Below, piece after piece: positions 24,581 through 33,308 of a stretch of 64,000 nucleotides of DNA. Made by a program: the position numbers and the translations under genes. The stretch covers positions 25,938 to 89,937 of the forward strand of contig NZ_BMBP01000010.1 in the NCBI RefSeq assembly GCF_014634745.1. Direction: 5' to 3'. Every line of letters starts with the position of its first letter. Position 1 is the first letter of the stretch. The notes under the pieces are model-generated. The model searched no databases, was not told where the DNA came from, and saw only the letters and a program-made list of their open reading frames with translations. Source of the DNA: Leuconostoc pseudomesenteroides KCTC 3652. Lineage in GTDB: Bacteria; Bacillota; Bacilli; Lactobacillales; Lactobacillaceae.

Positions 24581-25726
24581 ATGAGCAATAATATCAAGAA
24601 GACCTTGTTAGCAACAGCAGCTGGAGCAGCCGCTGTTGTCGGTGGTCATGCGGCCGCATCTGCTAATACAGTAGAAGTCAAGTCTGGTGACACGTTGTCA
24701 GCTATTGCTGCTGCAAACAACACAACAGTTGCTGAACTAGCTAAGAACAACAACATCAGTAATGAAAACCTCATCTTAACAGGTACTTCACTAGAAGTTA
24801 GCACATCAACGCAATCAGTTTCTGGTTTGTCTTCTGATGGTAGTTCATATACTGTTCAAAGTGGTGACACGCTATCAAAAATCGCCGAAAAGACAGGCGT
24901 GAGTGTTTCAACTTTGACTTCGTTAAATGGTGTTTCAAACCAAAACTTGATCTTAACTGGTCAAGAGCTGTCACTTAAAACAGCGACATCGGCTGCTTCA
25001 TCTGCAGCAACAGTTGCAACAGTTGCCGCATCTTCTGCAGCGTCAACTGCTTCATCGGCAGCAGTTGATACAAGCAATTTGAAGTATATTGCCGCTGCTG
25101 ATACTAACAACGATGGCTTCATGAGCTTGAGTGAGTATAATACTTATGTTGCTAACGGTGGCTCAACCACTTCATCTGCAGCTACGACAACGACGTCAGC
25201 TGCAACAAGTTCATCTGCATCTTCAGAAGCAATTACTTATATTGCCGCTGCTGATACTAATAAAGATGGCTACATGACAATGGCTGAATACAATGCGTAC
25301 AAAGCTAACGGTGGCTCAACGGCAACAACTACGACACAGACAACTACTGCACAAACTACTCAGACAAGTACATCAACATCAACAAGTACAGGCTCAGCGA
25401 CTGCAGACGCAACAATCAACGCATGGAACGCTATGCGCGCCAAGATGGGATTGAACCCAATTCGTATTTCATCTGCATTGACAGCCCAAGCACAAGGCCG
25501 TGCACAAGCGATTGCAACGTCATCAAACTGGTTTGGTACACATGTTTCTTCAGGCACGCCTGAAGTGGTTGCTAATGGTTTTGGTGCTGGCGCTTCAGTT
25601 ATTAACGCATGGTACTATGAAACAGGGATGGTTAATGGTGGTCACACAGCTTTCATTATCAATCCTAGTTTCACTGAAGCGGGTGTTGGATACTATAATG
25701 GATGGATTGTTATCAACGCACATTAA
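24581..25726 (+). CDS. Secreted LysM-LysM-EF-hand-CAP protein
   Basis: A 381-residue secreted protein: signal peptide ending near HAAASANT (about residue 28), LysM 1 (VEVKSGDTLSAIAAANNTTV), LysM 2 (YTVQSGDTLSKIAEKTGVSV), Ala/Ser spacer, and two EF-hand-like motifs (AADTNNDGFMSLSEYN near 171-187 and AADTNKDGYMTMAEYN near 223-239; D-x-N-x-D-G-x-x-x-x-x-E pattern). A Thr-rich spacer follows, then a CAP/SCP-like domain (about 276-381, ATINAWNAMRAKMGLNPIRI to GVGYYNGWIVINAH). LysM binds peptidoglycan; the EF hands probably bind Ca2+; the role of CAP is unsettled. A close paralogue lacking EF hands lies at 26285. Confidence 0.88.
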   Translation: MSNNIKKTLLATAAGAAAVVGGHAAASANTVEVKSGDTLSAIAAANNTTVAELAKNNNISNENLILTGTSLEVSTSTQSVSGLSSDGSSYTVQSGDTLSKIAEKTGVSVSTLTSLNGVSNQNLILTGQELSLKTATSAASSAATVATVAASSAASTASSAAVDTSNLKYIAAADTNNDGFMSLSEYNTYVANGGSTTSSAATTTTSAATSSSASSEAITYIAAADTNKDGYMTMAEYNAYKANGGSTATTTTQTTTAQTTQTSTSTSTSTGSATADATINAWNAMRAKMGLNPIRISSALTAQAQGRAQAIATSSNWFGTHVSSGTPEVVANGFGAGASVINAWYYETGMVNGGHTAFIINPSFTEAGVGYYNGWIVINAH

Positions 25727-25727
25727 T

Positions 25728-26081
25728 ATGCAAAACAATTATTTACAACTTGCCTTAAACAAAGTTGGCCAAACATATAACGACCGCGATAGCGGTCGTT
25801 TTGTTTCACAACAACTTATTCATGCTAAAGTACCAGTAAATGATGGCAGTCGTTGGTCTACAGACCCTGAAAAGCTCATTGATCAAATGGACCACTTATT
25901 GGGCGTATTACAAGCGACACCGGGTGACATACTTTTCTGGGGTACTCAAAATAAGCCTTATGAAATAGGTATATATGTCGGGGGTAATCATTTCATTGCA
26001 GTGCATCGACGAACACATCAAGTTCGCATCCAAACATTATCTAAAAGTTGGTATCCCAGCATTGCTGGTTCAATTATGTGA
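25728..26081 (+). CDS. NlpC/P60-like protein without catalytic cysteine
   Basis: A 117-residue protein starting 1 nt after the preceding stop, with no ribosome site, so probably translated by coupling. The scaffold of NlpC/P60 peptidases is recognisable: LQLALNKVGQTYND, RFVSQQLIHAKVPV, TPGDILFWGTQ and EIGIYVGGNHFIAVH. The usual D-C-S-G-F/L nucleophile motif reads DRDSGRF, with no cysteine anywhere near, and the usual His before V-G-I-Y is Glu. It has no signal peptide. It is thus probably an inactive relative, perhaps a cytosolic remnant or binding module, or part of a decayed fusion with the LysM protein before it. Confidence 0.65.
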   Translation: MQNNYLQLALNKVGQTYNDRDSGRFVSQQLIHAKVPVNDGSRWSTDPEKLIDQMDHLLGVLQATPGDILFWGTQNKPYEIGIYVGGNHFIAVHRRTHQVRIQTLSKSWYPSIAGSIM

Positions 26082-26284
26082 CACATAAATGCAACCGTTT
26101 TGACACAAAATCGACATCAAAGTACTCATTATGAAATAAATGTGATTAAACAGAATTATTGACAACAAAGTGAAAAATATCTCCAATATACACGACATAG
26201 CCATTTGATACACTAATACTTGTCGAGAAGACCAAACAAATAACAAATACTAATTATGAAAATCTCTTTCAGGAGTTCAAGAAT

Positions 26285-27151
26285 ATGAAAAAATCTACTA
26301 TTACAAAGTCAGTTGTAGCAGCTGCTGGTGCATTTGCTGTTGCAGGTGCTGCACAAGTTTCTGCTAACACAATCACTGTTAAAGCTGGTGATACACTTAA
26401 TAAGATTGCGGCAGCCAATGGTACAACAGTTGCTGCCTTGGCAAGCGCTAACAACATTTCAAATGTTAACTTGATCTTTGTTGGTCAAACATTACAAACT
26501 AATGGTACGTCAACATCATCAACAACGACATCATCAAGTACAACAACGTCTTCAACATCAACAACTAGTGGTACATACACAGTTAAGTCTGGTGACACTT
26601 TGAACTCTATTGCTGCAGCTAATGGTACAACAGTTGCTACATTGGCTTCTGCTAATGGTATTTCAAATGTTAACTTGATTTATGTTGGTCAAACATTGAA
26701 GTTATCAACAACATCAACTTCAACTAGCACATCAACATCATCAACAACTAATCAATCTTCATCAAACAGTGCTTCTACTACAAACACTAGTTCAAATACA
26801 ACAAGTAACACGTCAACAGTTACGACATCTGATGCAACAATCAATGCATGGAACGCTAAGCGCGCCTTGCTTGGTTTGAAGCCAATTCGTGTCTCAGCTG
26901 CTTTAACTGCACAAGCTAATGCACGTGCACAAGCAATCGCCACTTCTTCAAACTGGTTTGGTACTCATGAAGCTTCAAACACACCTGAAGTTGTTGCTAA
27001 TGGTTTTGCCGCTGGTGCAACAGTTATTAATGCTTGGTACTACGAAACTGGCATGGTGAATGGTGGTCATACTGAATTTATCGTCAACCCTAACTTCACT
27101 GAAGCTGGTGTTGGTTATTATAACGGTTGGATTGTTATTGACGCACATTAA
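26285..27151 (+). CDS. Secreted LysM-LysM-CAP protein
   Basis: A 288-residue paralogue of the protein at 24581: signal peptide (1-28, MKKSTITKSVVAAAGAFAVA), two LysM domains (ITVKAGDTLNKIAAANGTTV; YTVKSGDTLNSIAAANGTTV) separated by Ser/Thr spacers, and a CAP domain at about 183-288, nearly identical to that of the first protein (NAWNAKRALLGLKPIRVS ... FGTHEASNTPEVVANGFAAG). No EF-hand motifs are present. The start has AGGAG. It probably arose by tandem duplication; the spacer composition differs. Expected to sit on peptidoglycan. Confidence 0.9.
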   Translation: MKKSTITKSVVAAAGAFAVAGAAQVSANTITVKAGDTLNKIAAANGTTVAALASANNISNVNLIFVGQTLQTNGTSTSSTTTSSSTTTSSTSTTSGTYTVKSGDTLNSIAAANGTTVATLASANGISNVNLIYVGQTLKLSTTSTSTSTSTSSTTNQSSSNSASTTNTSSNTTSNTSTVTTSDATINAWNAKRALLGLKPIRVSAALTAQANARAQAIATSSNWFGTHEASNTPEVVANGFAAGATVINAWYYETGMVNGGHTEFIVNPNFTEAGVGYYNGWIVIDAH

Positions 27152-27160
27152 TGAATGCTT

Positions 27161-27190
27161 AAAAGTGGATAATCGTTATCCACTTTTTTT
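27161..27190 (+). terminator. Terminator of the LysM-CAP gene
   Basis: AAAAGTGGATAA (27161-27172), loop TCG, TTATCCACTTTT (27176-27187) with the T run continuing to 27190. Confidence 0.9.
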
Positions 27191-27226
27191 GTGTTCTCAT
27201 GTATAGTAGAAGGCAGAGGTAAAATA

Positions 27227-28480
27227 ATGTCATATCAATTTACAGAATTATCTGAATCAGATTACGCAAATTTTGAGAAGCAGAGTGAAGCAGGCTCGTT
27301 TTTGCAATCTATCGAACAAGCCCATCTTTTGAAAAAAAGAGGGTACACAATATGGTTGCTAGGTGTTAAAGAAAACGAACAGGTTGTTGCGGCTGCACTG
27401 GTGATGCGTGAAACTGTCAAACTGGGTTATATCTTCTCAATAGACCGTGGGCCATTACTCGATTTTGAAAACCAAAGTCTATTTCATTTCTTTATGACAG
27501 AATTTGCTAAATTTTCACGCCAAAATGGTGGGCTTTATGTTGAAGTTCGTCCTAATGTGACACTCAAGCTTGCAAATGATCATGGGGAAACACTTGGTGA
27601 TGAAAACAATAGTTTTATTTCGGAAATGACAAGTTTAGGTTTCACACATGTGCCCTTTGTGGATGGATTTACAACGGCTGGCTCACCTGAATGGGAATAT
27701 TTAAAAGACATTTCTGAATTAACTGACGTGAAAAGTGTGCGTGCATCGTTTACAAAAAATGCACAGTATTATCTGAAAAAAAATGCGCAATTTGGCATTA
27801 AAATACGACAATTATCACGTGAAGATCTACCTGATTTTAAAGAATTGACACAAAAAACAGCAAATAGATTACATTATAAAGATAAAAATTTGAATTTTTA
27901 CCAAACAGTGTATGATGAGTATCAAGATGATGCAACCTTTTTATTTGCTGAGTTAAATTTTGATGATTACATTAGTGAAGAGACACATAAAATTTCTGAA
28001 CTAGATCAAAAATTAGCAAAAATCAATCAGAAAATAGAAAAGTATCCGAATAATGACAAATTCAAGCGTCAATATGCTGAATTTGATGATCAAAAACAAC
28101 AGCATATTAAGAGAATTGACAAAGCAACTGACCAAAAGAAAATGGCGGGTAAAAATGTTGTGGTTGTCGCTGGTGCTTTGTTCATTGAACAACCTCAAGA
28201 AATGAATTATCTTTATTCAGGTACTTATGAGGAATATATGGACTACTATGGTCCATATCAAATACAAGATCTTATGATTAACCGTGCAGTTGAGCATGGG
28301 ATTAAGCGTTACAATTTCTATGGCATTGCTGGTAAATTTGATGGTAGTGATGGTGTATTGGGCTTCAAAACTTCATTTAATGGGTATGCCCGTCAATTAG
28401 TTGGCAACTTCACCATGCCTGTCAATCCTATTAAGTATAAAATCTATCGTTTATTGAAGACTTTGATTGGACGCGGCTAA
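27227..28480 (+). CDS. FemX/MurM-type aminoacyltransferase
   Basis: A 417-residue FemAB-family enzyme adding amino acids from aminoacyl-tRNA to the lipid II lysine for the peptidoglycan interpeptide bridge. Two GNAT-like subdomains are visible (FLQSIEQAHLLKKRGYTIWL; ... YLYSGTYEEYMDYYGPYQIQ then DLMINRAVEHGIKRYNFYGI, FDGSDGVLGFKTSFNGYA), separated by the coiled-coil arm with many K/E/Q (about residues 250-305), which binds the tRNA. The ATG at 27227 has AGAGGT. Its position between LysM proteins and a PBP fits wall synthesis. Which bridge residue it adds is not visible. Confidence 0.92.
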   Translation: MSYQFTELSESDYANFEKQSEAGSFLQSIEQAHLLKKRGYTIWLLGVKENEQVVAAALVMRETVKLGYIFSIDRGPLLDFENQSLFHFFMTEFAKFSRQNGGLYVEVRPNVTLKLANDHGETLGDENNSFISEMTSLGFTHVPFVDGFTTAGSPEWEYLKDISELTDVKSVRASFTKNAQYYLKKNAQFGIKIRQLSREDLPDFKELTQKTANRLHYKDKNLNFYQTVYDEYQDDATFLFAELNFDDYISEETHKISELDQKLAKINQKIEKYPNNDKFKRQYAEFDDQKQQHIKRIDKATDQKKMAGKNVVVVAGALFIEQPQEMNYLYSGTYEEYMDYYGPYQIQDLMINRAVEHGIKRYNFYGIAGKFDGSDGVLGFKTSFNGYARQLVGNFTMPVNPIKYKIYRLLKTLIGRG

Positions 28481-28561
28481 TTAGCTCGGGAAATTTTAGC
28501 GAGTGAATGTGTAAATGTGGTAAGCTAGATAGAGTAATTATTCAAACTTGGCGGTAAAAAC

Positions 28562-30604
28562 ATGAAACGCAACCCATATTTAGAGGATCGTGATAATAAA
28601 AACGACGCGCGGGCTAATTTGCCAACACGATTAAATATATTGTTAGGGATTTCCTTGTTACTGATGATTGCACTTACCGTGCAGTTAGCTTTTTTAACGA
28701 TTCAGCAGGGATCTGATTATAAAGCAGAAGTTAATCGAAGTGATGAAACAGTTGAAAAAGGCAACGTACCACGTGGGCTCTTTTATGATTCAACTGGTCG
28801 TGTCATTGCCGGAAATAAAGCGCAAACAGCTATTACTTTCACTCGTGGAACCAATATCAGTTCTGCAACTATGCGTGAAACGGCTGAAAAATTAGGTAAA
28901 TATCTGACTGTTGATACATCTCGGTTAAGTGATCGATCCAAAGCTGACTTTTATTTAGCAGATGCCAAACAGGCAGCAGCTGTCCAGAAAAAGATTAACA
29001 AATCTAAGAAAAAGGGTGAAACTTATACAGCAACACAGTTAACTGATTTATCTGTTAATTATGTTGAAAAAAATCATCTCATTGATTCTGTTAATGAAAA
29101 TGATGCGATGATTTTTCAGCGCATGAGTGGTGCGTATGCGCTGTCAACGACCTTTATTAAAGAAGATGATGTGTCAGAAACAGAATTAGCTGAAATTGGT
29201 GAACGACTCAGCCAATTCCCTGGTATTAAAATTGGGACTAGTTGGTCACGACAATATCCTCAAGGTGATGATTTTAAGGCATTAATTGGTAATGTTACTA
29301 ATGAGTCAACGGGTTTGCCTGATGATCGCTTGCATACGCTGCTAGCCCAAGGTTATTCTCAAAATGAGCCAGTTGGAAACTCTAGTCTTGAAATGACCTA
29401 TGAATCAATGCTGAAGGGTTCAGCCTCACAAACGGTTGTGACGACTGGTACAGATGGCACTGTGAAATCGTCAAGCATCAAGTATGATGGACAGGCGGGA
29501 GACAGCTTAAAGCTGACTATTAATTCAGAATTCCAAAAAGCGGTTCAAAAAATTCTTGAGGATAATTTACCCGGAGGTGATGTTCAAGGTGCTTATGCCA
29601 CTGTTATGAATCCATATACTGGTGGTATATACGCTATGGCCGGTGTTGATCAAGAGTATGGTACTAATAAGAAAACGGCCGATCCAACTGGTAACATTAA
29701 CCACGCGATTGTTATGGGATCGGTTGTGAAGCCAGCGGTCTTGACAACAGCTTTCCAACGTGGTGTTTTATCAACGTCCAACACGACGATGTACGATCAA
29801 GCTATCAAAATCCAAGGTACACCAACAATTACGTCATATTGGAACAAGGCTGGAACACCAATAGCCGTTGATGCACAGACCGCTTTGGAACGATCATCTA
29901 ACACCTATTTCGTACAATTAGGTATGAAAATAGGTGGACAAACATATAGTGCTGGTTCACCTCTAGCCCTTAATTCCGATGCTTTTCAGACACTGCGAAA
30001 TGGGTTAGCGCAGTATGGATTAGGCATTAAATCAGGTATTGACATTAGCGGTGAAACAGCTGGTTATAGAGGACCAACCACAGGTGAAAACATTGGTAAG
30101 TATTTATATGAGTCGTTTGGACAATATGATACATACACAACACTGCAACTAGCGCGTTATGTTTCAACAATTGCCAATGGTGGTTACCTCATACAGCCAC
30201 ATTTGGTTGATTCTGTTTTGCAGAGTATTCCTAATAGCACTAAAATGAAGACGGTATGGAAAGCTTCTCCTAATGTTCAGGGACAAGTTCAGTTGAGTTC
30301 TGATGAGTGGCAAGTTATCCATGAAGGTATGAATCGTGTTGCTAATGGTTCAGATGCCTATAATACAGGCGGTACGCAACTGCATAAATTAACACCACAT
30401 GTTTATGCGAAAACGGGTACTGCTGAAACAACAACTAATGGCCATCAGACATTTACAGAATCGATTGTTGCCTATGTCCCAGGTCAACCTGTGGCAATGG
30501 CGATGGCCATTCCCGGTATGAATAATTATTTGGATGGTACTAATGGTAAAATTGCAGCAGCAATTATCGATGCCTACTGGAAGTATGTTCAAAATAAACC
30601 TTAA
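28562..30604 (+). CDS. Class B penicillin-binding protein (D,D-transpeptidase)
   Basis: A 680-residue transpeptidase cross-linking peptidoglycan. There is one N-terminal transmembrane segment (about 22-44), a dimerisation/PBP-dimer domain (about 55-310, VPRGLFYDSTGRVIAGN) and the transpeptidase domain with active site SVVK at 387-390, SSN at 445-447 and KTG at 617-619. No PASTA domains are attached; the layout resembles PBP2B/PBP2a-type enzymes of lactic acid bacteria. It is preceded by a FemX-type gene, probably separately expressed. Beta-lactam susceptibility cannot be judged from this alone. Confidence 0.94.
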   Translation: MKRNPYLEDRDNKNDARANLPTRLNILLGISLLLMIALTVQLAFLTIQQGSDYKAEVNRSDETVEKGNVPRGLFYDSTGRVIAGNKAQTAITFTRGTNISSATMRETAEKLGKYLTVDTSRLSDRSKADFYLADAKQAAAVQKKINKSKKKGETYTATQLTDLSVNYVEKNHLIDSVNENDAMIFQRMSGAYALSTTFIKEDDVSETELAEIGERLSQFPGIKIGTSWSRQYPQGDDFKALIGNVTNESTGLPDDRLHTLLAQGYSQNEPVGNSSLEMTYESMLKGSASQTVVTTGTDGTVKSSSIKYDGQAGDSLKLTINSEFQKAVQKILEDNLPGGDVQGAYATVMNPYTGGIYAMAGVDQEYGTNKKTADPTGNINHAIVMGSVVKPAVLTTAFQRGVLSTSNTTMYDQAIKIQGTPTITSYWNKAGTPIAVDAQTALERSSNTYFVQLGMKIGGQTYSAGSPLALNSDAFQTLRNGLAQYGLGIKSGIDISGETAGYRGPTTGENIGKYLYESFGQYDTYTTLQLARYVSTIANGGYLIQPHLVDSVLQSIPNSTKMKTVWKASPNVQGQVQLSSDEWQVIHEGMNRVANGSDAYNTGGTQLHKLTPHVYAKTGTAETTTNGHQTFTESIVAYVPGQPVAMAMAIPGMNNYLDGTNGKIAAAIIDAYWKYVQNKP

Positions 30605-30628
30605 AACAGCGAGAGCTGTTTTTTTTTG
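30605..30628 (+). terminator. Terminator of the PBP gene
   Basis: AACAGC (30605-30610), loop GAGA, GCTGTT (30615-30620), T run to 30628, directly after the stop codon. Confidence 0.85.
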
Positions 30629-30651
30629 TTTGTCAAAGCTCAAATTATTTA

Positions 30652-30721
30652 TTTAGTTTATAGTTGACAAAACAAACTAAAAAGACTAATATATATTTTG
30701 TTAATTTAAATTTAAACTAAA
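30652..30721 (+). promoter_or_regulatory. Promoter and AAACTAAA operator boxes of the MarR-ABC operon
   Basis: TTGACA (30664-30669), 17 nt, TAATAT (30687-30692): a near-consensus promoter. TTTAGTTT (30652-30659) and AAACTAAA (30674-30681) form an inverted repeat bracketing the -35 box, and a further AAACTAAA lies at 30714-30721. A fifth-half-site-like AAACTAAA occurs at 33273-33280 before the next ABC transporter gene. These are candidate binding sites of the encoded MarR protein. Confidence 0.6.
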
Positions 30722-30742
30722 TAAATATTTAAGGAGTAAGTA

Positions 30743-31348
30743 ATGGATAACACAGAAATTTTTGATGAGTTAACGCGGTTGGTACATCAACCAGCGATTT
30801 GGGTAGCAGCGCGCACACTGTATGGCGGACAAAACCAAAAACCAGATAATAGCCGTCGATTATTAAGAATTTTAGCAGAAACAACGAATCACCTGACAGC
30901 AGGGACCATTGCTGATATATTAGATATTCGGCCGGCATCTGTGACACAGCTAATTAAAAAGCTTGAGACTGCAAAATATGTTGAACGTGTCCAAGATTCA
31001 GAAGATGCTAGAGTTGTTCGTGTCAAAATTACGGATGATGGCAGACAACACCTTGAACATTTAGACAATACTCGTCAAGATTTTCAGGCTGATATTTTTG
31101 GTATCTTTAGTGAGGATGAGCGGCAGGCATTTGGTGAATATTTGAAGCGTTTAAATGAACATGTTGCTTCGGAGACTTTTATTAAAAGTATTAGTGATAA
31201 TTTCAAAGGACACGAACGCATGATGTTTAATCATATGCAACAAGCGCACCTCAAACAAAATGAGCGCTTTACTAAAGCCATGCAACAGCAACGTGAACAT
31301 ATGGCAAAACACGGCTTTAATCGACACGATAATAATTGGTTTTCATAA
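30743..31348 (+). CDS. MarR family regulator
   Basis: A 201-residue winged-helix regulator. The helix-turn-helix is at about residues 45-80 (TNHLTAGTIADILDIRPASV then TQLIKKLETAKYVER) followed by the wing VQDSEDARVVRVKITDDGRQ. The C-terminal half is longer than usual, with a Gln/His/Met-rich tail (MMFNHMQQAHLKQNERFTKA; MQQQREHMAKHGFNRHDNNW). It precedes an ABC exporter by 55 nt, and the promoter has inverted AAACTAAA boxes, so autoregulation and control of the exporter are likely. The His/Met-rich tail could bind metal, though this is only a guess. Confidence 0.88.
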   Translation: MDNTEIFDELTRLVHQPAIWVAARTLYGGQNQKPDNSRRLLRILAETTNHLTAGTIADILDIRPASVTQLIKKLETAKYVERVQDSEDARVVRVKITDDGRQHLEHLDNTRQDFQADIFGIFSEDERQAFGEYLKRLNEHVASETFIKSISDNFKGHERMMFNHMQQAHLKQNERFTKAMQQQREHMAKHGFNRHDNNWFS

Positions 31349-31403
31349 CCATTAACTATTGTTATCATTGCTAAAATTTATGTATTAGGAGAAATACAGT
31401 ATA

Positions 31404-33200
31404 ATGGCAGAATTTGATCGCAACGGGCATGTAAAGACATACCAAAATATTCAAGGACAACCCAAAGCAAAAGTTTCTGGGTTGTGGCATTTAATCAAAC
31501 TTTCGCGCCCACAGTTTAAATGGATGGCGTCTGGTTTGTTTTTTTCAATCATTGGTGTTGTCTTTAATTTACTGACCCCGAAGTATGCAGGAAATTTAAT
31601 TAACTCTTTTACAGGAAAAAATTTCAGTCATATTCATTTAAGTAGTTCATTGGTGACGTTAATTTTAGTTCTTTTTGTTGGTGGGGCGATTATTTCAGCA
31701 TTAGGGAGCTTTTTAACTGGCGTTGCTGGTGAACAGTTGGTACGAAATTTGCGACAAATCGTCTGGGATAAACTTGTTGTTTTTAAAATTTCTTACTATG
31801 ATCAAGTTAAATCTGGTGAAACAACTTCTCGTCTGACCAGCGATACTGCGCAAGTGAAAACACTAGTTGCTAACGCTCTACCAAGTTTTTTAACTAACTT
31901 AATTGCCATGGTTGGTGCTGTGATATTAATGTTTACCACTGACTGGCACATGGCCATTTGGATTTTTATTGCCGTACCCGTTACTGCTCTTTTGGTAACA
32001 CCAGTCTTTATTTTTGGATCAAAAGTAGGTCATGCAACACAAGATGCAATGGCTGAATTCACAGGCGCTTCACAAGAAACATTATCAGAAATGCGGTTAG
32101 TTAAGTCATCTGGTGCGGAAAAATTCGCATTGCATCGGGGCGCTCAACAGATTCAAAATTTGTTTAAATATGGTCGTCGCGAAGCAATTGTTGATGGTGT
32201 TATGCAACCCATCATGACCATGGTGATGATGGGATTGTTTGTTTTAATACTGGTAGTTGGCTCTCTGCGCGTGGCTAAGGGCGAGTCCAACATGGGAACG
32301 TTGTTTAGTTTTATTATGTATTTGTTCCAAATTATGCCTGCACTCGTGTCGGTGGGGACATTTGGATCAACGTTTGCTAAAACACAAGGCGCAACACAAC
32401 GCTTAATTACGTTACTGGACACACCAGTTGAAGATTTAACTAAGGGTGACAGTATTAATGTTGAAGGGCAAACAATTGTCGCTAATCAAGTTGACTTTGA
32501 ATATGAAAGTGGTAAACCTATTCTAAAGAATGTCACTTTTGAGGCTAAACCAAATACGATAGTCGCTTTTGCGGGCCCGTCTGGTGGCGGAAAATCCACT
32601 ATTTTTCAATTACTTGAACGTTTTTACCAACCCACGTCAGGTGAAATAAAGGTGGGTGACTATAATATTGACAATGTTAGTTTGAGTTCATGGCGGCGAC
32701 AAATTGGATTTGTATCCCAAGATTCCGCCATTATGGCGGGAACAATTCGTGAAAATTTGACTTACGGTCTAGAAGAAACCTACACTGCTGAGCAACTGTG
32801 GCATGTATTGCATTTGGCGTATGCAGAACAATTTGTGTCTGAAATGCCCCAAAAACTGGACACACAAGTTGGCGAGCGTGGGGTCAAAGTTTCAGGTGGG
32901 CAGCGACAACGTTTGGCGATTGCACGCGCATTCTTGCGTGATCCAAAAATTTTAATGTTAGATGAAGCAACTGCCTCCTTAGACTCTGAATCAGAAGCGA
33001 TGGTACAACGCGCTTTAGAAAAATTGATGGAAAATCGCACAACTTTAGTCATTGCGCACCGTTTATCTACAATTGTTGATGCGGACAATATTTACTTTAT
33101 CGAACATGGTGAAGTTACTGGTTCCGGTACCCATCAAGAACTTTTGGCGTCTCACGAACTGTATGCAGAGTACGTACATGAGCAAATTGTGACCGATTAA
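31404..33200 (+). CDS. ABC multidrug exporter (LmrA/BmrA-like half transporter)
   Basis: A 598-residue exporter with a six-helix transmembrane domain (about residues 30-330) fused to an ATPase domain. Visible ATPase motifs: Walker A GPSGGGKST, Q-loop FVSQDSA, signature VSGGQRQR, Walker B ILMLDEATA, D-loop SLDSESEA and switch IAHRLST. It functions as a homodimer or heterodimer; no partner exporter is adjacent. It is probably in one operon with the MarR regulator upstream. Likely substrates are amphiphilic drugs or lipids. Confidence 0.92.
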   Translation: MAEFDRNGHVKTYQNIQGQPKAKVSGLWHLIKLSRPQFKWMASGLFFSIIGVVFNLLTPKYAGNLINSFTGKNFSHIHLSSSLVTLILVLFVGGAIISALGSFLTGVAGEQLVRNLRQIVWDKLVVFKISYYDQVKSGETTSRLTSDTAQVKTLVANALPSFLTNLIAMVGAVILMFTTDWHMAIWIFIAVPVTALLVTPVFIFGSKVGHATQDAMAEFTGASQETLSEMRLVKSSGAEKFALHRGAQQIQNLFKYGRREAIVDGVMQPIMTMVMMGLFVLILVVGSLRVAKGESNMGTLFSFIMYLFQIMPALVSVGTFGSTFAKTQGATQRLITLLDTPVEDLTKGDSINVEGQTIVANQVDFEYESGKPILKNVTFEAKPNTIVAFAGPSGGGKSTIFQLLERFYQPTSGEIKVGDYNIDNVSLSSWRRQIGFVSQDSAIMAGTIRENLTYGLEETYTAEQLWHVLHLAYAEQFVSEMPQKLDTQVGERGVKVSGGQRQRLAIARAFLRDPKILMLDEATASLDSESEAMVQRALEKLMENRTTLVIAHRLSTIVDADNIYFIEHGEVTGSGTHQELLASHELYAEYVHEQIVTD

Positions 33201-33308
33201 ACTTTGCTTTGATTACCAGTCTCTGGACTACTGTGTAACGAAGAATAATTTACATCGTGGAATACTTATGATAAACTAAACACACATTATAGAAAAGAGA
33301 AATCAGCC

